Shown here in pieces: positions 23,241-35,472 of a stretch of DNA of 64,000 nucleotides. Every line of letters begins with the position of its first letter. The stretch's first letter is position 1. The stretch covers positions 27,743,188 to 27,807,187 of the forward strand of contig JACGWO010000012.1 of assembly GCA_034509735.1 (NCBI GenBank), written 5' to 3'. Below the pieces are notes generated by a model. It searched no databases and was not told the origin of the DNA. It saw nothing but the letters and a program-made list of their open reading frames with translations. The stretch is from Sesamum alatum. Taxonomy: Eukaryota; Streptophyta; Magnoliopsida; Lamiales; Pedaliaceae. The position numbers and the translations under genes are program-made.

Positions 23241-25516
23241 GTTATTATTATATTATTACAGTACCATTTCTTCATGGGAGCGTTTTGTTTTTGCTTGCAA
23301 TCGGGTTTACCCGTATCTCAAACGTACCGGGCCTCCGGGTCTTGCTCTCGGACTATCCAAAATATTATTCTTAAGAGCTCATAAAATTATTATAAATTGA
23401 TATAAATGAATTACACCATACAGATAAATATATTTATCCCAAAACTTAAATTTCATAAAATTTTGAAAAAATTATGCAGTTGAATTATGAGCTGACAGTC
23501 TATAATTTTAAGAAAAATATAATTTCAAAAATAAATAATCCTAATTTCTTGGCTACAAAAATAAATTCTTTTCGTCTATAATTCCACTTCGCTACAAAAA
23601 TAAGTTCTTTTCGTCTATAATTCCACTTTTGTTATTTCCTACGTATACGGATTATGAAGAATTTTGAACAAATAAAAAAAATTAAATTAATTTTTATTGC
23701 ATTGATAAGACTCTCTCTAAATTGTGAAGTTGTAAAATTAAGCTTATTCCCAAATAAATTATATATTAATATCAGATCACATATAACGATATTATTATTT
23801 ATTGACCCAATAACTCACAGTTCATATTGTACGAAAACACATGGATAAAAAAGGATTAATTTTTCAAAAGAATTGATACATTTGAACATTTATTTCCTTT
23901 TTAAGTGAAATATCCATAAGATTTTGTGCATGAGGAGCTATTATGGATAAGGTCATGTGTCTATTTAACACATGCCTTGTGGGTTTTAATGTTTAGATTT
24001 TCTTCCTTTTTCAGTTCCATTTGGATAAAAGTGGATTAATTAGACCTAATCCTACTTCCTTGAGTTGTTTTTAGTGGCCACATTTAATATAATTTATAAA
24101 ATTCTCGTTATTTGCGGGATTTAAGATAGTACAACAATGACGCATGACGTTTAACTCGCACCAAATATCTCATTTCAAAAAATACTTGATCTTATTTTCT
24201 TTCAAAATTAACGATACGTGTAGAGTTACCAAAATAGTTAGTTTGGTCTGTATAGAGATATCACATTTACACGTGTTTGGGTCAAGAGAGTGAAAATAGG
24301 GACCAGATGTGGTTTCGAAATACATGATTTGAGGCGCATTTTATTACGTGCAGTTGAAATTTATATTTTATTTAAACACCACACATTGTATTTGTGGGTG
24401 CATTAATATTGATAATTTTTACCCGCACACACTTTAATTATAAAAATATAATTTATTAATAATATTTGACTTTATGATTGGGAGAATCAAGGCAATGAAA
24501 CTACTTATTTAAATCATAAACACATTAATTAAAATTCACTTGCATTTTCTAAAATTAGAAATAATTAAGGATAAATCGAAGATCACATATATAATAGTTC
24601 CACTATTGTTTGACGATTTTTATTCAATTGATGGGTTTTTCCTTTTTTATTTCCGCCATCTCTCTCCAAACTCACCATATATAATCAAATATCTTATCTC
24701 TATTTTTAATACTTTCTTAATTCATTAATTTCTCAGATAATGTTTTTATTTTGTTTCCATTATTTAAGATTTTAATAACTAAATAAAATAAGTACTGCGA
24801 TAAAAAAGAAAATAAAAAGTATCTCTGTATAAATCCATACTATTTATCAAGACCTAAGTTTTAAAGTAATTAATTTTGATTGACAATGAATGCACTGAAA
24901 TACTATCAGATATATTTATTTCTTAAAACAAAACAAAACAAAAAATCTCTTTAATCAATATTCTATCAATAATTTTTTGCTCATATATTTAAATTTAATT
25001 CAATTCATGCAATCAAACCGGGTTCAGTAGCATGGATCGCTCCGAGAGTGCACCAAACCCGGACCCATATTAGAAAAATATTTATCGCAAGCGCTCCGAC
25101 TTTTTATTTTCTTAAACGGTCAATTATCATGTTTCCGACCGTTACTTTTTTTGTTGCAACGTTAAAATAATAATTATTATTATTAGTTTGTTTTGATTTA
25201 GGGCATGTGGTCTTCATCTAACGGGAGGGGATTCCTTTTTGACCGTTACTTTCTCTTGAAGAAGAGCAGCCGTTTGTTTTACGTGACACGGCCATTTTCT
25301 TCCCACCGGCGCTATTATTATAAAAGAAATTGTTTTGTCCAATTAAATTTTGAATATTTCTTCATTAAAAAAAATATCAAAATAATAATTTTAATATTTT
25401 TTAATACTTTTACCATTATAATTTCTTATTTTCTCAATCCACAATTTCACGTTTCTCTCACCTTATTCGACGTATTTTTCTTCTTTTTCCGCCCCTCATA
25501 GTACGATTATTTCTCT
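23241..25516. other. Intergenic, AT-rich, no recognisable gene
   Basis: About 2.3 kb upstream of the phosphatase gene. A short direct duplication, CTACAAAAATAA(A/G)TTCTTTTCGTCTATAATTCCACTT, recurs at about 23554 and 23592. A GC-richer patch lies near 25200-25320. No coding sequence, RNA or complete mobile element is seen. Confidence 0.55.
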
Positions 25517-26064
25517 GGGATAACTATACTCCCATCTCCTGATATTTGATGTAATTACACGTGGACCCTTTATAGTTTGAAAAATTACATTTAGTACCAT
25601 AATGTTTGCTTTTATATAACAAATAGGTCCCTTCCGTTAGTCAAATTTTACCGAATTTGTTGATGTTAACAAAAATAAATAAATAAAAATTGATATTTAT
25701 CATCGATTGACTTATTACTGACTTATTGTAAGTCAAACAAGTTTTTCTAACTAAACTACTCTTATAACGGCGAAAATATACCTCCTCACATGTATTAACG
25801 TGTGAAGATGTATGAAGGTAGTTTGATAATAAAAAGATTTGTTTGACCTATAATAGTCAGTAATAAGTCAATTGATGATAAATATCTATTTTTATTCAGC
25901 TTTTTTTTGCTAATATCATCAAATTTGATAAATTTTACTAATGAAGTGACCTATTTGTTAGACAGAAACAAACATCAAGGGTACCAGATGTCAGTTTTCA
26001 AACCACATGAGATCTACGTATAATCACACCAAACCTCAGAGGGGGAGGAGAGTGTCATTGTCCC
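25517..26064. mobile_element. MULE-type MITE, family A (548 bp)
   Basis: The element begins GGGATAACTATACTCCC and ends with GAGAGTGTCATTGTCCC. Its arms of roughly 240 bp are inverted repeats of one another, with matching landmarks such as AACAAATAGGTC and TATTTATCATC...TTGACTTATTACTGACT. The 9-bp flanks TATTTCTCT (25508-25516) and TATTTCTTT (26065-26073) match at eight positions. There is no coding capacity. Its ends resemble families B and C, suggesting one Mutator-like source. Confidence 0.75.
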
Positions 26065-26073
26065 TATTTCTTT

Positions 26074-27612
26074 TTATATTTTTTTTTCTTCATCTCACAC
26101 ATTTTTTATATGTTTACGGGGACCACGTGATGCGATGACTTATTATTATTATGATAAATTTAGAGGAGTCCGTTGTAAATATTTTATTATTATATTTAGT
26201 CTAAATAAATATAATAAAGCACATATGTTTTGGATAAGAAAAAATAATTATAATACAGACATCATAACTTATTGAAGTTGTTTTGTTTTTGTTATAATGA
26301 TGACTTAGGAGTAGATGTAAGTGATAAAATATAATTAGTTTGGTAATAGCTTACTTTAGTATAGTATTATTTGTCGTTGTTTAGTTATATTATTATCCCG
26401 TTTTCATGATAGTGACGTAAGAAGTTTTCCAAATGAGATAACAAAAAAATTTAGAAACTACTAAACATATTTAAAATTATTTCATTTTATTAGTTCTTGG
26501 CTTTATCTTTATTCTCTTTTATTCAATCAAATAAATATAATAAAAATTAGATTAGGCATATGTATCGATTGTGCTTCGGTCTTAGTATATATATTTAATG
26601 TTTTTGTTATTGCATGAGTTAATTTTTTATATTAATAAGTGTTTTTTCTGGTTAACTTAATATATTCTTAAATGAAATATTATAAAATTAATTTTCAAAT
26701 ATAATTGTTGGCCTATTAATACACCAATAAAATATATTAAGCAGTAATAATATCATTAGTGTTGTTAGAGAACTTGATGTGTGTATTTAAAATTCTGAAA
26801 TATATAATTAATAATATTTATTAATTTCTTGTATAAAATCAGGTACTTTTTAATTATTTTAAAGGTGTTTATTGAATTATGGTAAGCGAAAAGAAAAAAA
26901 TAATCTAAAATAACGTGAAATAGTATAAGTAAAAAAGTTAAATAAAAGGGATATACAAATTTAACAATGAGTATAAAGAATAAGAAAAAGGAAAATGGAA
27001 AATATATATATATATTTTTTAAATAGGGATACTCTGATCAATTCATTTTAAAGCACACCAAGTTAATTATTTAGGATGCGAGTACTTATATATAACTAAG
27101 CAATTTTTGCACACTCGATACATATGCACATATATAATATAAATATAAAAGAAATACTACAACAATTATATTACTTATTCAATGATTTGAAGATGCGAAC
27201 CAGCATAAATAAAATACAAAGTAAAAGTATTTATGATTAAAAATAATGCTTAAAAGAGAAGAAAAAAAAAAAAAAAAAAGTAAAGATAGTTTTCTAAAAG
27301 ATATAAGGTTAAAATCTTCTAACTTAATTTTTAGGAAGAAATGGCATTTAATATCAATCAAAGTAAGTCACGGTAGATCCCTCCCCCTTAATTAATAACA
27401 CTAGTAAGTCATGGCACATTTTATGTATGTGCGTAATTGAAATTATATATTTTATATGAATTGTATTATTTAATTTTTTTATTGAAAAAATAAAATAAAA
27501 AGTTTGATGTGGTAAACACTTTTAACTCAATGGTATGGAATATGAGTTAGCTGTCCCTTCACTGGATAGTAAGTGGTATTTATACAAAAGGAGAAGGCGG
27601 GGGCCTCATATC
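26074..27612. other. Intergenic, AT-rich, no recognisable gene
   Basis: About 1.5 kb of very AT-rich DNA with short A and TA runs. The segment from about 27540 becomes GC-richer and contains GGTATTTATAC, also seen in the 5.5-kb LTR-like block, so an eroded LTR may begin here. Confidence 0.5.
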
Positions 27613-27812
27613 AAGATACGAGGCCTCCCACTTGGGCCACTTGATTGGATATTCTGTCAATTTACTTGATTTCCTCTGATGCATGTATTTCTAGAAGTAC
27701 GAGGCCTTCCACTTGGGTCACTTGATTGGATCTTATGTCAGTTTATTTGATTTTCTTGGATGCATGCACTTCTAGAAGTACGAGACATCCCACTTGAACC
27801 ACTTGCGGGCCC
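27613..27812 (+). repeat. Tandem repeat, about 82-bp unit, 2.5 copies
   Basis: Units are 27613-27694, 27695-27775 and a partial third from 27776. Each starts AAG(A)TACGAGGC(C), contains CCACTTGGG(C/T)CACTTGATTGG and ends GATGCATG...TTCTAG. It lies in a GC-richer block (27590-27910) whose outer parts are weakly palindromic (CCTCATATCAAG against CTTGATATGG), perhaps part of a larger unclassified element or LTR. Confidence 0.8.
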
Positions 27813-28483
27813 CCTCTTGATATGGACTCTCACTCTACGAGGTCGGGGCTACGTCTTCTCCCAGCGTCGTATTTTGAAAGGGGCCAATAGTACGTGGGAC
27901 CTCATTTCCTTCCACATCAAAGTTAGCATGCATATTTGATTTATGAAAAAATATAGACAAAAAAAAAAGTAATTATTCAAGATCATGACACCAAAATGCT
28001 TCTCCTTATATTTGGTTTGGAAATTATTATGAGGTTAGGAATCTGTTAAGTACAATCAGGAAAAATAAATAAATAATGAGTTTTTAAAATTGTGGTGAAA
28101 CCCATCACCAACCACTAATCTTGTAACATCATGGGCAACCCAAAGAAAAAAAATAGATAAATAAATTATTTTATTGAAAATAAGAAAATTATGGGTAATT
28201 TAGTGGTTGGGAGTGGGAGAGCATGATTGAGAATGTTATGATTGGCTCTTTCTAACCTTGTTTGGATTGGCCCCATTTTTACCCTCTACACATAGCATCA
28301 CATCAATCCCATCCCCATGCTCTATAATAAGCACCACTTCCTCAAATCATCACAAACATACCAAAAATTCAAATGCAAATTAAATTTGATCGAATCAAAT
28401 TAATTATAAAATAAGTGTGATATATTTATTATGTAATTGATCATTTTTTAAAATTATACACCAATCACGTATCAATTATATTA

Positions 28484-28975
28484 GGGTTAATTACATTTAG
28501 ATCTCCTCTGAAATGTGAAATTACACTTTTCTCCCCCCAAAAAAATTTGAGATTACACTTACACCCCTTTCGAAATTCATTGTTTACACCTGACCTTATT
28601 TTGTTGAGATTCCGACGAAAAGTGCTACCGTCAACAAAAACAATTACACATATTTTTAATTTTGCCTCTTATTTAACATTTTCATGTGTATTTTTGTACT
28701 TATAAGGGGATGAATGCAATATATACATATAAAGTGAGGTTAACATTATTGCATTTTTCGTCTTATATGTACAAAATTATACATGAAAAAGCTAAATGGG
28801 AGGCAAAATTGAATAATTATTTTTGTTGACGTCAATATTTTCCGTCGAACCTTAACGAAAGAAGGTTAGGTGTAAACGGTGAATTTTTCAGGAGGGATGT
28901 AAATGTAATTTTGGAACTTTTTTGGGAAAAAGTATAATTTCACATTTTCAGATGGGATCCAAGTGTAATTAACTC
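28484..28975. mobile_element. MULE-type MITE, family C copy 1 (492 bp, older)
   Basis: Terminal repeats begin GGGTTAATTACATTTAG on the left and end GTGTAATTAACTC on the right. The arms fold back over about 200 bp and share the family markers TTACACCTGACC and TTACACTTACACCCC. The 9-bp flanks ATTATATTA and AATATACTA agree at seven positions, so this copy is more diverged than the pair at 48.8 and 53.3 kb. Confidence 0.75.
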
Positions 28976-29290
28976 AATATACTATACCTGTTATATAATT
29001 GGTTCGAGTCTGCTTAAACTCGATACGAATTAGAATTCTCATAGATATAGGGTCAGAAGCTTCTATACCCGTTTGTGTGGTTGGGGAAACAAGAACTTTA
29101 AACACATTGCATACAATGATGATACAGACGAAGATATATAGACAATCTTCATATGATGAACATAAAATTAATTCAGTTGAATTACAAAATTTACAAGGAG
29201 AATGAATAAATAAATACCAAGAACTGCTGATGAAAAATCAGCTTTCAGCATTCGAATTCTTGATCTTTCAAGTAACTTGACTAGTTGCTG

Positions 29291-31051
29291 CTACCAGCCG
29301 TTGTATCCTTCTGCCAATGAAATCTTCTGAAGCCTTATTTGCTCTCTGAACTTGGCGATGAACTCGCCAGCTTTTCTGTCGACTTCACTCCCTTCAAGTT
29401 CTGCATCGTTCTCAACGTTCGTTCTGGCATCATCTTCTTCATCTGAACTCTTGTCGAACTCGCTCTCTGTGTCTCCTCCTCCTTCAGATTCTGTAATATT
29501 TCGGGCATCAAGATCTTCCTTTTCTTCGTGTTTGAACTCAGCAACAGTTGGCTTTGGCTTTGGCATGGGGAAAATGCTATTGAATTCCTCGTTGTGATGG
29601 TTGTCGGGAGGATTTTCATGTTCTTCTCCCCTCACCAAAGAGTCTACTTCAACTTTGTTATGCATACTCCTCCCAACTTTGCCATCAATTTGATTTGACA
29701 ATTGCTCCTTCTCATCCCCAACGTATCGACTTGGTTTGATTGTTCTAACTGATTTAGCCCGAGACAGAACTTTTGCGAGGGTTGGAGATTTGATACCCGA
29801 GTCCAAAGATTCAACACCTCGTTTCCCTTTTCCCACTTCATCCTCTTCTCCATTATCACCAGAGTTCTTCAGATCATACTCCATGTCTCCAAGTCCGTTC
29901 GTCTCTGAGGAAGCACCACCATTAAATGACCGAGTCTCCACACCACCGAACAATGCTGCTTCAGCCTTTAGAGGGGCTATTTTCGGATGTGAAACGAACA
30001 CCTTTTTCCTCCCAACATCTTCCACTTTTGAGCTTGTCAATTCAGGAGAACTAGAAAACTTTGAACCCCGGGACGACCTAAATTTGAGATGCTCAAACTC
30101 AAATTGCCCAACAGAGCGCGGCCTGCAATGCGTAGGTGGCTTGGGATTACTCCTTTCATCTCCGTACTCCATCTTCCCTGATCTCGACCTCCAGGGGATC
30201 GATGATGATCCACCAGCTTCCTCAAACTTCTTCTCCAAGTTCATTGGCACCACACCTCGGATTTTCAGAACTTTAACATCATTATTGCCCCTTTCCTCAA
30301 TCCTGGGACTCGATTCACGTCTACGTTTCAGTTCATGTTTATCATTATCCACAACCCTTGATCTCAAACTCCTAACAGGCAAATTCAAGGGCTTAAAATC
30401 CGAGCTTCCACCAAGAAAATATTTACTATTAGAAACAACCACCAAGGATTCACCTTTCAAGTACTGAGAACACCAAGCCTGATTCACATTCTTCCCACTA
30501 ATCTCACTAACTTTTTCACTCCCATCGTTCGAAATAAAAGATCTAATCTTCCTATCTCCATGAACCACACATCTATCTTTACCTAAAAACTGATCATCTC
30601 TACTCTGCAAGCATTGACAATTGCCATAACTCTGCATCACATCATGCTCCTCTGGCCCACAAATATTTTCAAACCCATCTTCAAAAATGGAAGATAAATG
30701 CGAAATTCCAGATAAATACGCATGAGAATCATCACTTCTTGAATGCACAACCTTTTCAGGGCCCGTTTGGGCAGTTTTTCTGCTAAACAAGCCGTAAGAA
30801 ACAGCAATCCCAATGAAGAGGAGGTGAAAGATTTCCCAGAAATCAGTGAAAATGGTTTGGCTGATGAAGTCTGGTGCTTGCGAAGGGAACATGGGAATGA
30901 AGAGGAGAAGAACAAGAACGATGAGGGTTTTGCAGAGAGAGTTGGAGTGGGACTTACTTGGGATTTGGTGGGCAGTCGACGCTGATTCTGGAACACGATA
31001 ATGGGGTTTCTTGGAGAGCCCTGATGGTGCCGCCGCCGCTGCGGATGCCAT
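29291..31051 (-). CDS. DUF761 (cotton-fibre-type) protein with N-terminal membrane hairpin
   Basis: This is an intronless gene of 586 residues. After a short Ala/Ser-rich start, two hydrophobic segments at about 43-57 (LIVLVLLLFIPMFPS) and 71-89 (FWEIFHLLFIGIAVSYGLF) form a likely membrane hairpin. A long, charged, low-complexity and probably disordered middle follows. The C-terminal motif EVDRKAGEFIAKFREQIRL (556-574) is the DUF761 signature. Function in the family is unknown. The minus-strand promoter lies beyond 31051 and holds a (CT)(CA) microsatellite about 70 bases upstream of the ATG. No break is seen, and the N- and C-terminal family blocks are both intact. Confidence 0.9.
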   Translation of the reverse strand: MASAAAAAPSGLSKKPHYRVPESASTAHQIPSKSHSNSLCKTLIVLVLLLFIPMFPSQAPDFISQTIFTDFWEIFHLLFIGIAVSYGLFSRKTAQTGPEKVVHSRSDDSHAYLSGISHLSSIFEDGFENICGPEEHDVMQSYGNCQCLQSRDDQFLGKDRCVVHGDRKIRSFISNDGSEKVSEISGKNVNQAWCSQYLKGESLVVVSNSKYFLGGSSDFKPLNLPVRSLRSRVVDNDKHELKRRRESSPRIEERGNNDVKVLKIRGVVPMNLEKKFEEAGGSSSIPWRSRSGKMEYGDERSNPKPPTHCRPRSVGQFEFEHLKFRSSRGSKFSSSPELTSSKVEDVGRKKVFVSHPKIAPLKAEAALFGGVETRSFNGGASSETNGLGDMEYDLKNSGDNGEEDEVGKGKRGVESLDSGIKSPTLAKVLSRAKSVRTIKPSRYVGDEKEQLSNQIDGKVGRSMHNKVEVDSLVRGEEHENPPDNHHNEEFNSIFPMPKPKPTVAEFKHEEKEDLDARNITESEGGGDTESEFDKSSDEEDDARTNVENDAELEGSEVDRKAGEFIAKFREQIRLQKISLAEGYNGW

Positions 31052-31119
31052 TGTTGAATGAAGAATGGGTGAAGGCGAAGCAAGGTAGACTTAGTACCAA
31101 AGGTAAAGAAAGAAATGTT

Positions 31120-31171
<52 letters not shown>
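31120..31171 (+). repeat. Compound GT/GA microsatellite in the DUF761 gene leader
   Basis: A (GT)n run at 31120-31140 passes directly into a (GA)n run at 31141-31171. On the minus strand it reads (CT)n(CA)n about 70 bases upstream of the start codon, so it is probably in the 5' UTR or core promoter. Confidence 0.9.
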
Positions 31172-31175
<4 letters not shown>

Positions 31176-31919
31176 TGGGGGGTGATGGAGAGGCAAATTT
31201 CAAAAAGGTGTAATAATTTTGACCGTTTGTCCCCATTTACGGAATTGCCCCCCTCTTCAATGATTTGATTTTGATTTTGGGGTCTTTTTGTAGCCAGTGG
31301 GGTTTTTCTTTTTGTTTTTTTTTTCTCTTTCTTTTCTTTTTCCTTTTTGAGTTACAAATATTTAAGTTTGTTAGGTGTGTGATTTTAGCATGAATATTTC
31401 TCTCAAATTTATGATAAATTTGGATGATAATTATAAATAATAACCAGATATCCAAACTCATTTATGTGCAAGAAAAAAGAATTATAGTTAGTTTATTTTT
31501 TAAATAAGATGAAAATTAAAGAGAAATACAATAACGAATAACGAATAAAGAGAAATACAATTAAAGAGAAGTATAATACGAGTAACGAATATTTTTGAAG
31601 AGAAGTGTATTTTTTTATTAAAAATTCTATAATGTATTTAATATATAACGTAACTAGTATGATACTTGACATCTAATTTTTATATTATTTACATAGAGGA
31701 CAGTACAATAATATTGAATTCATGCTTTTAAATAGATGCAAATTATTAATTTCAAAACAACAATCTGATCGTAATATCATTAAAATATTCAAATAAATAT
31801 AACTAATAAAGAGTACAACATGCACATATAAATAAAAAAATCCAAAGTTGATATGAGAATAATAATTAATAATATACAATTTCATTGTATAAGTCATATC
31901 CAAGTAAAAATAAATGCAA
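31172..31919. other. Divergent intergenic region, no gene seen
   Basis: This is AT-rich DNA between the DUF761 gene (minus) and the MITE upstream of ARPC5 (plus). A short repeat, CGAATAACGAATAAAGAGAAATACAATTAAAGAGAAG, lies near 31530-31572. No coding or RNA feature is seen. Confidence 0.55.
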
Positions 31920-32331
31920 GGATATATTACAACTACCTTCATTGACATAATTACAAATATCCTCTCGTTGTTTGAAAAATTAAAAATATCCTCTGATGTT
32001 TCTAACCATCTAACAAATAACCAATTTTCATTCATTTTTATGGGTGAACTGACCAAAATGCCCTTATACAAACTGAATTATTCTTAAAAAAATTTTGAAT
32101 TCTTTTTTACTACAATGCACAGGAAGATGTTTCTTAAGTTTTTTATATAATGAGCAATAACGCAATTTGTGTCCGTTGATTTTTTCTATAATTTTAACTA
32201 AAAATTCAAGGACAAAATGATTAATTTTAGAATTTTGGCTAAAAATTACAAATATCAGGGGATATTTATAATTTTTTAAATAACAATGGGATATTTATAA
32301 TTATGTTATGAGAGGTGTCTGTAATTTACCC
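31920..32331. mobile_element. MULE-type MITE, family B copy 2 (412 bp), upstream of ARPC5
   Basis: It starts GGATATATTACAACTACC and ends CTGTAATTTACCC. The 9-bp flanks TAAATGCAA (31911-31919) and GAAATGCAA (32332-32340) match at eight positions. The interior matches the 8.6-kb copy (TTGTTTGAAAAATTA, GACCAAAATGCCCTTATA, GGATATTTATAATT). Its right end is about 310 bases upstream of the ARPC5 start codon. Confidence 0.78.
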
Positions 32332-32642
32332 GAAATGCAATTTAGGAATAGGGAAAATGGTGTTGCAAAGTCCCTAAAGAAATAAGGGTCAATTATGTCT
32401 TTTCAAAAGATTGCTTATCAAGGGAAAATGAGATTACAATAATCATTAATACCAATTTTAAGAAAAATAGAGGAGGCAAAATATATTATTTATTTTGAAG
32501 TATCCCAATGACTTAACTGGGCAGCTAAAGAGGGCAAAATGTTTTAATTTGCCCTAAATCAGAACCCTCTTCACATTGATCGTCACACCCTCAATCCAAT
32601 CCCGAAAGGAACGAACACCTGGAGAAATCTTCGCACACAAAC

Positions 32643-35472
32643 ATGGCAGAATTTGAGGAAGCAGACAATGCAGAGGCCATAATCACCAGAATCGAACACA
32701 AGTCTCGCAAGATCGAAAGCTTACTCAAACAGTAAGATAATCTACAGAACTCCCCAGGAAATGAGGGGGAAAAAAAACTGTTCTTTTTCAAAGCCCATGT
32801 AGTATTTTCATATTTTCCGCTGATGCATGGGGGAAAATTGGGTTCTTGTTCTTGATTGATGGTTTGGGTTTCAGGTACAAACCAGTGGAAGCCTTGAAGA
32901 CAGCTCTTGAAGGGTCCCCTCCCAATACCAAAGATGAGCGTTGTAAGGTCATAAACATTGATATATGTACTTGATCAGATTAAATTATTTTCTGAGTATT
33001 TTCTTTTCTTAAATTCTCATTGGATTTAACTTGGGGTAAAGGGGTCTTGATTTTTCCTTTGTTTTGAAGTCTGCGAACTGGATTGTGGTACATAGGGCGA
33101 TAATGGCGATAAAAGATGTAGATAGTTTGTTCTCATCTCTTGATCCCGAGTACTATGATGTTCTCATGAAGTAAGTCAAATGCCCATTACTCCACTGTCT
33201 CATTCTTTCATTTGGTGTTTTTGTTTGTAAAACAATTTGCAATTGCTAATTTTCTTCGTAAGTTTTCCTAGTCCGGTTTTGAGTAAGTTCATTTATCCTT
33301 ACCCTTGTGTGGAAGGATCCAATTTCTTGATTGTTAACATAATATATATGTTGTATTGGCAAATATTTCCTGCATATGGTGTAACTAGTCATTTCCCAGG
33401 AGTATTTTCTCCCTAGGATTTGTCAGGTGCTTGGCTCATGCAGAAGCAGACTTGATCCCTGTAATTGTGAAATAACAATAAAAGATATGTCGTCTGCTGT
33501 AAAAGGTTCCTGGGGGCTCCTAACTTTGGTAGAAAATCTACCTCCTGTGGTATTTCGAAATTGTCTTGCACCATAAAATGTTATGCTGTAACGAAGTTGC
33601 ATTCTTTACCTCCAAAAAAAACTTTTTTTCTTTTGATTAACTGTGTAATAGGGAGGTGGTTAAGTAAATATGTGTTAAAAGACTATATATACAGGATTCC
33701 GTTCTAATTCATTATCAGAAAGTCTTTTAACAGCACGTATCATAGTGGGACTGATTTGAGCCTTAAGTGCGTGTTGAAGTGACCGCAGTGTGCTTTTGGC
33801 TAACATCATTTTTCCAAAACCTTGATGATTCAGCTTGCAACTTATATCTAGGGAAGTAGTTTATTCTTAGTTGATTCCATTTGCAGATTTGATCTTGTGA
33901 TGAAGCGTAATGTAGCATGTGTGAGGTCTTAAATGAATAATTAAAGATAAACCCTTGACATTAAGTAATTATTAAGTTCTCATTTGTGGTGAGTTGGGGG
34001 TTTCTTGTCCACTGAATCTCTGCACAAACATGCTACCCAATCTAGTGGTTAATGCTTAAGGTTGAGGTTTCAATTAGGACTGAGGAGAGTATCATTGGTT
34101 TTGACAATTCTGTATTTTATGATGAATGCAATAACTTAAAGGGAAATTGCAAATAAAGTTGGACCTTCAAATTATCTAGTGTTTTGTAGTTGGGACAAAA
34201 GTGTCTAAAAACCATTGATAGTGACAGCAGAACAGTCATAATTGAGTTTGAGTGAGACTTGTTAATCAAGATATGCCTTTATTTGGCATGTCTCTTGCAT
34301 ATGCTTGTGTGGGAGGCTTTGCTAGTGAACTCAGGGTAGCTGAAAAGTTGAATGGTTTCGCCTATATTATTGATTTACAGAAGCTGCATAACACTGCATA
34401 TGGAGAAACATTTGCAACGTCTCCCTCGTCTACTTTGTCTCTATCTTACTCCATGTCTCCCATCCCCTCGTCTAATTCTTGAAGACATCGAATTTTGTAT
34501 AACCTGACTTTGTATCTTTTTGGTGTCTCTTTTGCAACTTAAAACGACCAATGAGCTCTATATCTATCATAAACTAGGCCTCCCACTGTGACTGTTGCGA
34601 TGCAGACATCTACTTCTTGATGGACATTATACATGCATAATGACAGCATATAGCATCTAACAGTTGATCCTTCGATTTTGCTTTTGCATCTCATTCATGG
34701 AAGAGATAACATCTACACTTAACCTTTTAATTCAGGTTCTTCAGCATGAGTCCCTTTTCAGGATTTTGGCATTTCTTTTCCGAACATTTTGTTATAGGGA
34801 TATCAGGAGTTAATAATAGATCTCTGAGGCCCTAATAGTCTTTTATGTGGTCGAGGATTCCTATCTAGCCACAGGGAATGGCAGTAGAGAAACAGATCTA
34901 CGTTACGATCTCGAGCCCAAAGCGAGATATCAACTACTTATGTATGATCATATATATGATACGTAGACTAATCATATACATTTAATCTTCACATACCATC
35001 TCCTGAATATATCGATGTTCAAAAACTAGCTGCATTTATCATTATAAGTTTCTTATGTTAACGTGAAAGCTTCAATTCAGTTCCAATCCTTGGAAGGCAT
35101 AGTTGTAGAGGACCTAGGCCTCTGAAGACAAAAGTATCGTGAGGTCAACTAGATGTTAGAATACTTAGTTTCGTTATGGACATCAATAATCGACATAGTT
35201 AGCCGTCTTCACTAGCCTTGAATAAATCATAACATGGTGAATCTTCTCACTAATTCTTCCGTAGTGGTTTAGGTTTATATCCGTGTTGGCATTTTACTTG
35301 TCTGATTATGACAAAAGCCTTGTACATGGTTGACAGGTACTTATACAGAGGTTTATCTACTGGAGATCGTCCCACCTGTGATCAATGCTTAAGAATTCAT
35401 GAAAAGCTGACAGAGAGAGCCGGATTAGGGTGCATACTACGATCCCTGGCAGACAAAGTTAACACCGTTTAG
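32643..35472 (+). CDS. ARPC5: Arp2/3 complex subunit 5 (p16-ARC)
   Basis: Exons: 32643-32731, 32875-32947, 33070-33170 and 35337-35472, all GT-AG and in phase, give 132 residues, exactly the length of the Arabidopsis protein as I recall it. The product begins MAEFEEADNAEAIITRIEHK, continues through ALKTALEGSPPNTKDERCK and YLYRGLSTGDRPTCDQCL, and ends CILRSLADKVNTV. It is a helical scaffold subunit of the seven-member Arp2/3 complex, which nucleates branched actin filaments in the cytoplasm; in plants it shapes trichomes and pavement cells. Intron 3 is 2.2 kb and holds no recognisable gene. A MULE-MITE sits in the proximal promoter. Confidence 0.96.
33171..35336 (+). other. Large third intron of ARPC5
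   Basis: This 2.2-kb intron has a GTAAGT donor and a GGTTGACAG acceptor. The 76-codon frame near 34252-34482 resembles no known protein. A weak tRNA-like stretch near 34050-34090 (TCTAGTGGTTAATGC...) could be a SINE relic but lacks a clear second box. Confidence 0.6.

Noticed and set aside
29736..30467. 243-codon plus-strand frame inside the DUF761 gene
   Set aside because: Shadow of the minus-strand coding sequence; Ser/Pro-rich antisense translation without family resemblance.
34045..34110. tRNA-like stretch in ARPC5 intron 3
   Set aside because: Weak A box only; B-box match too poor, and no target duplication found.
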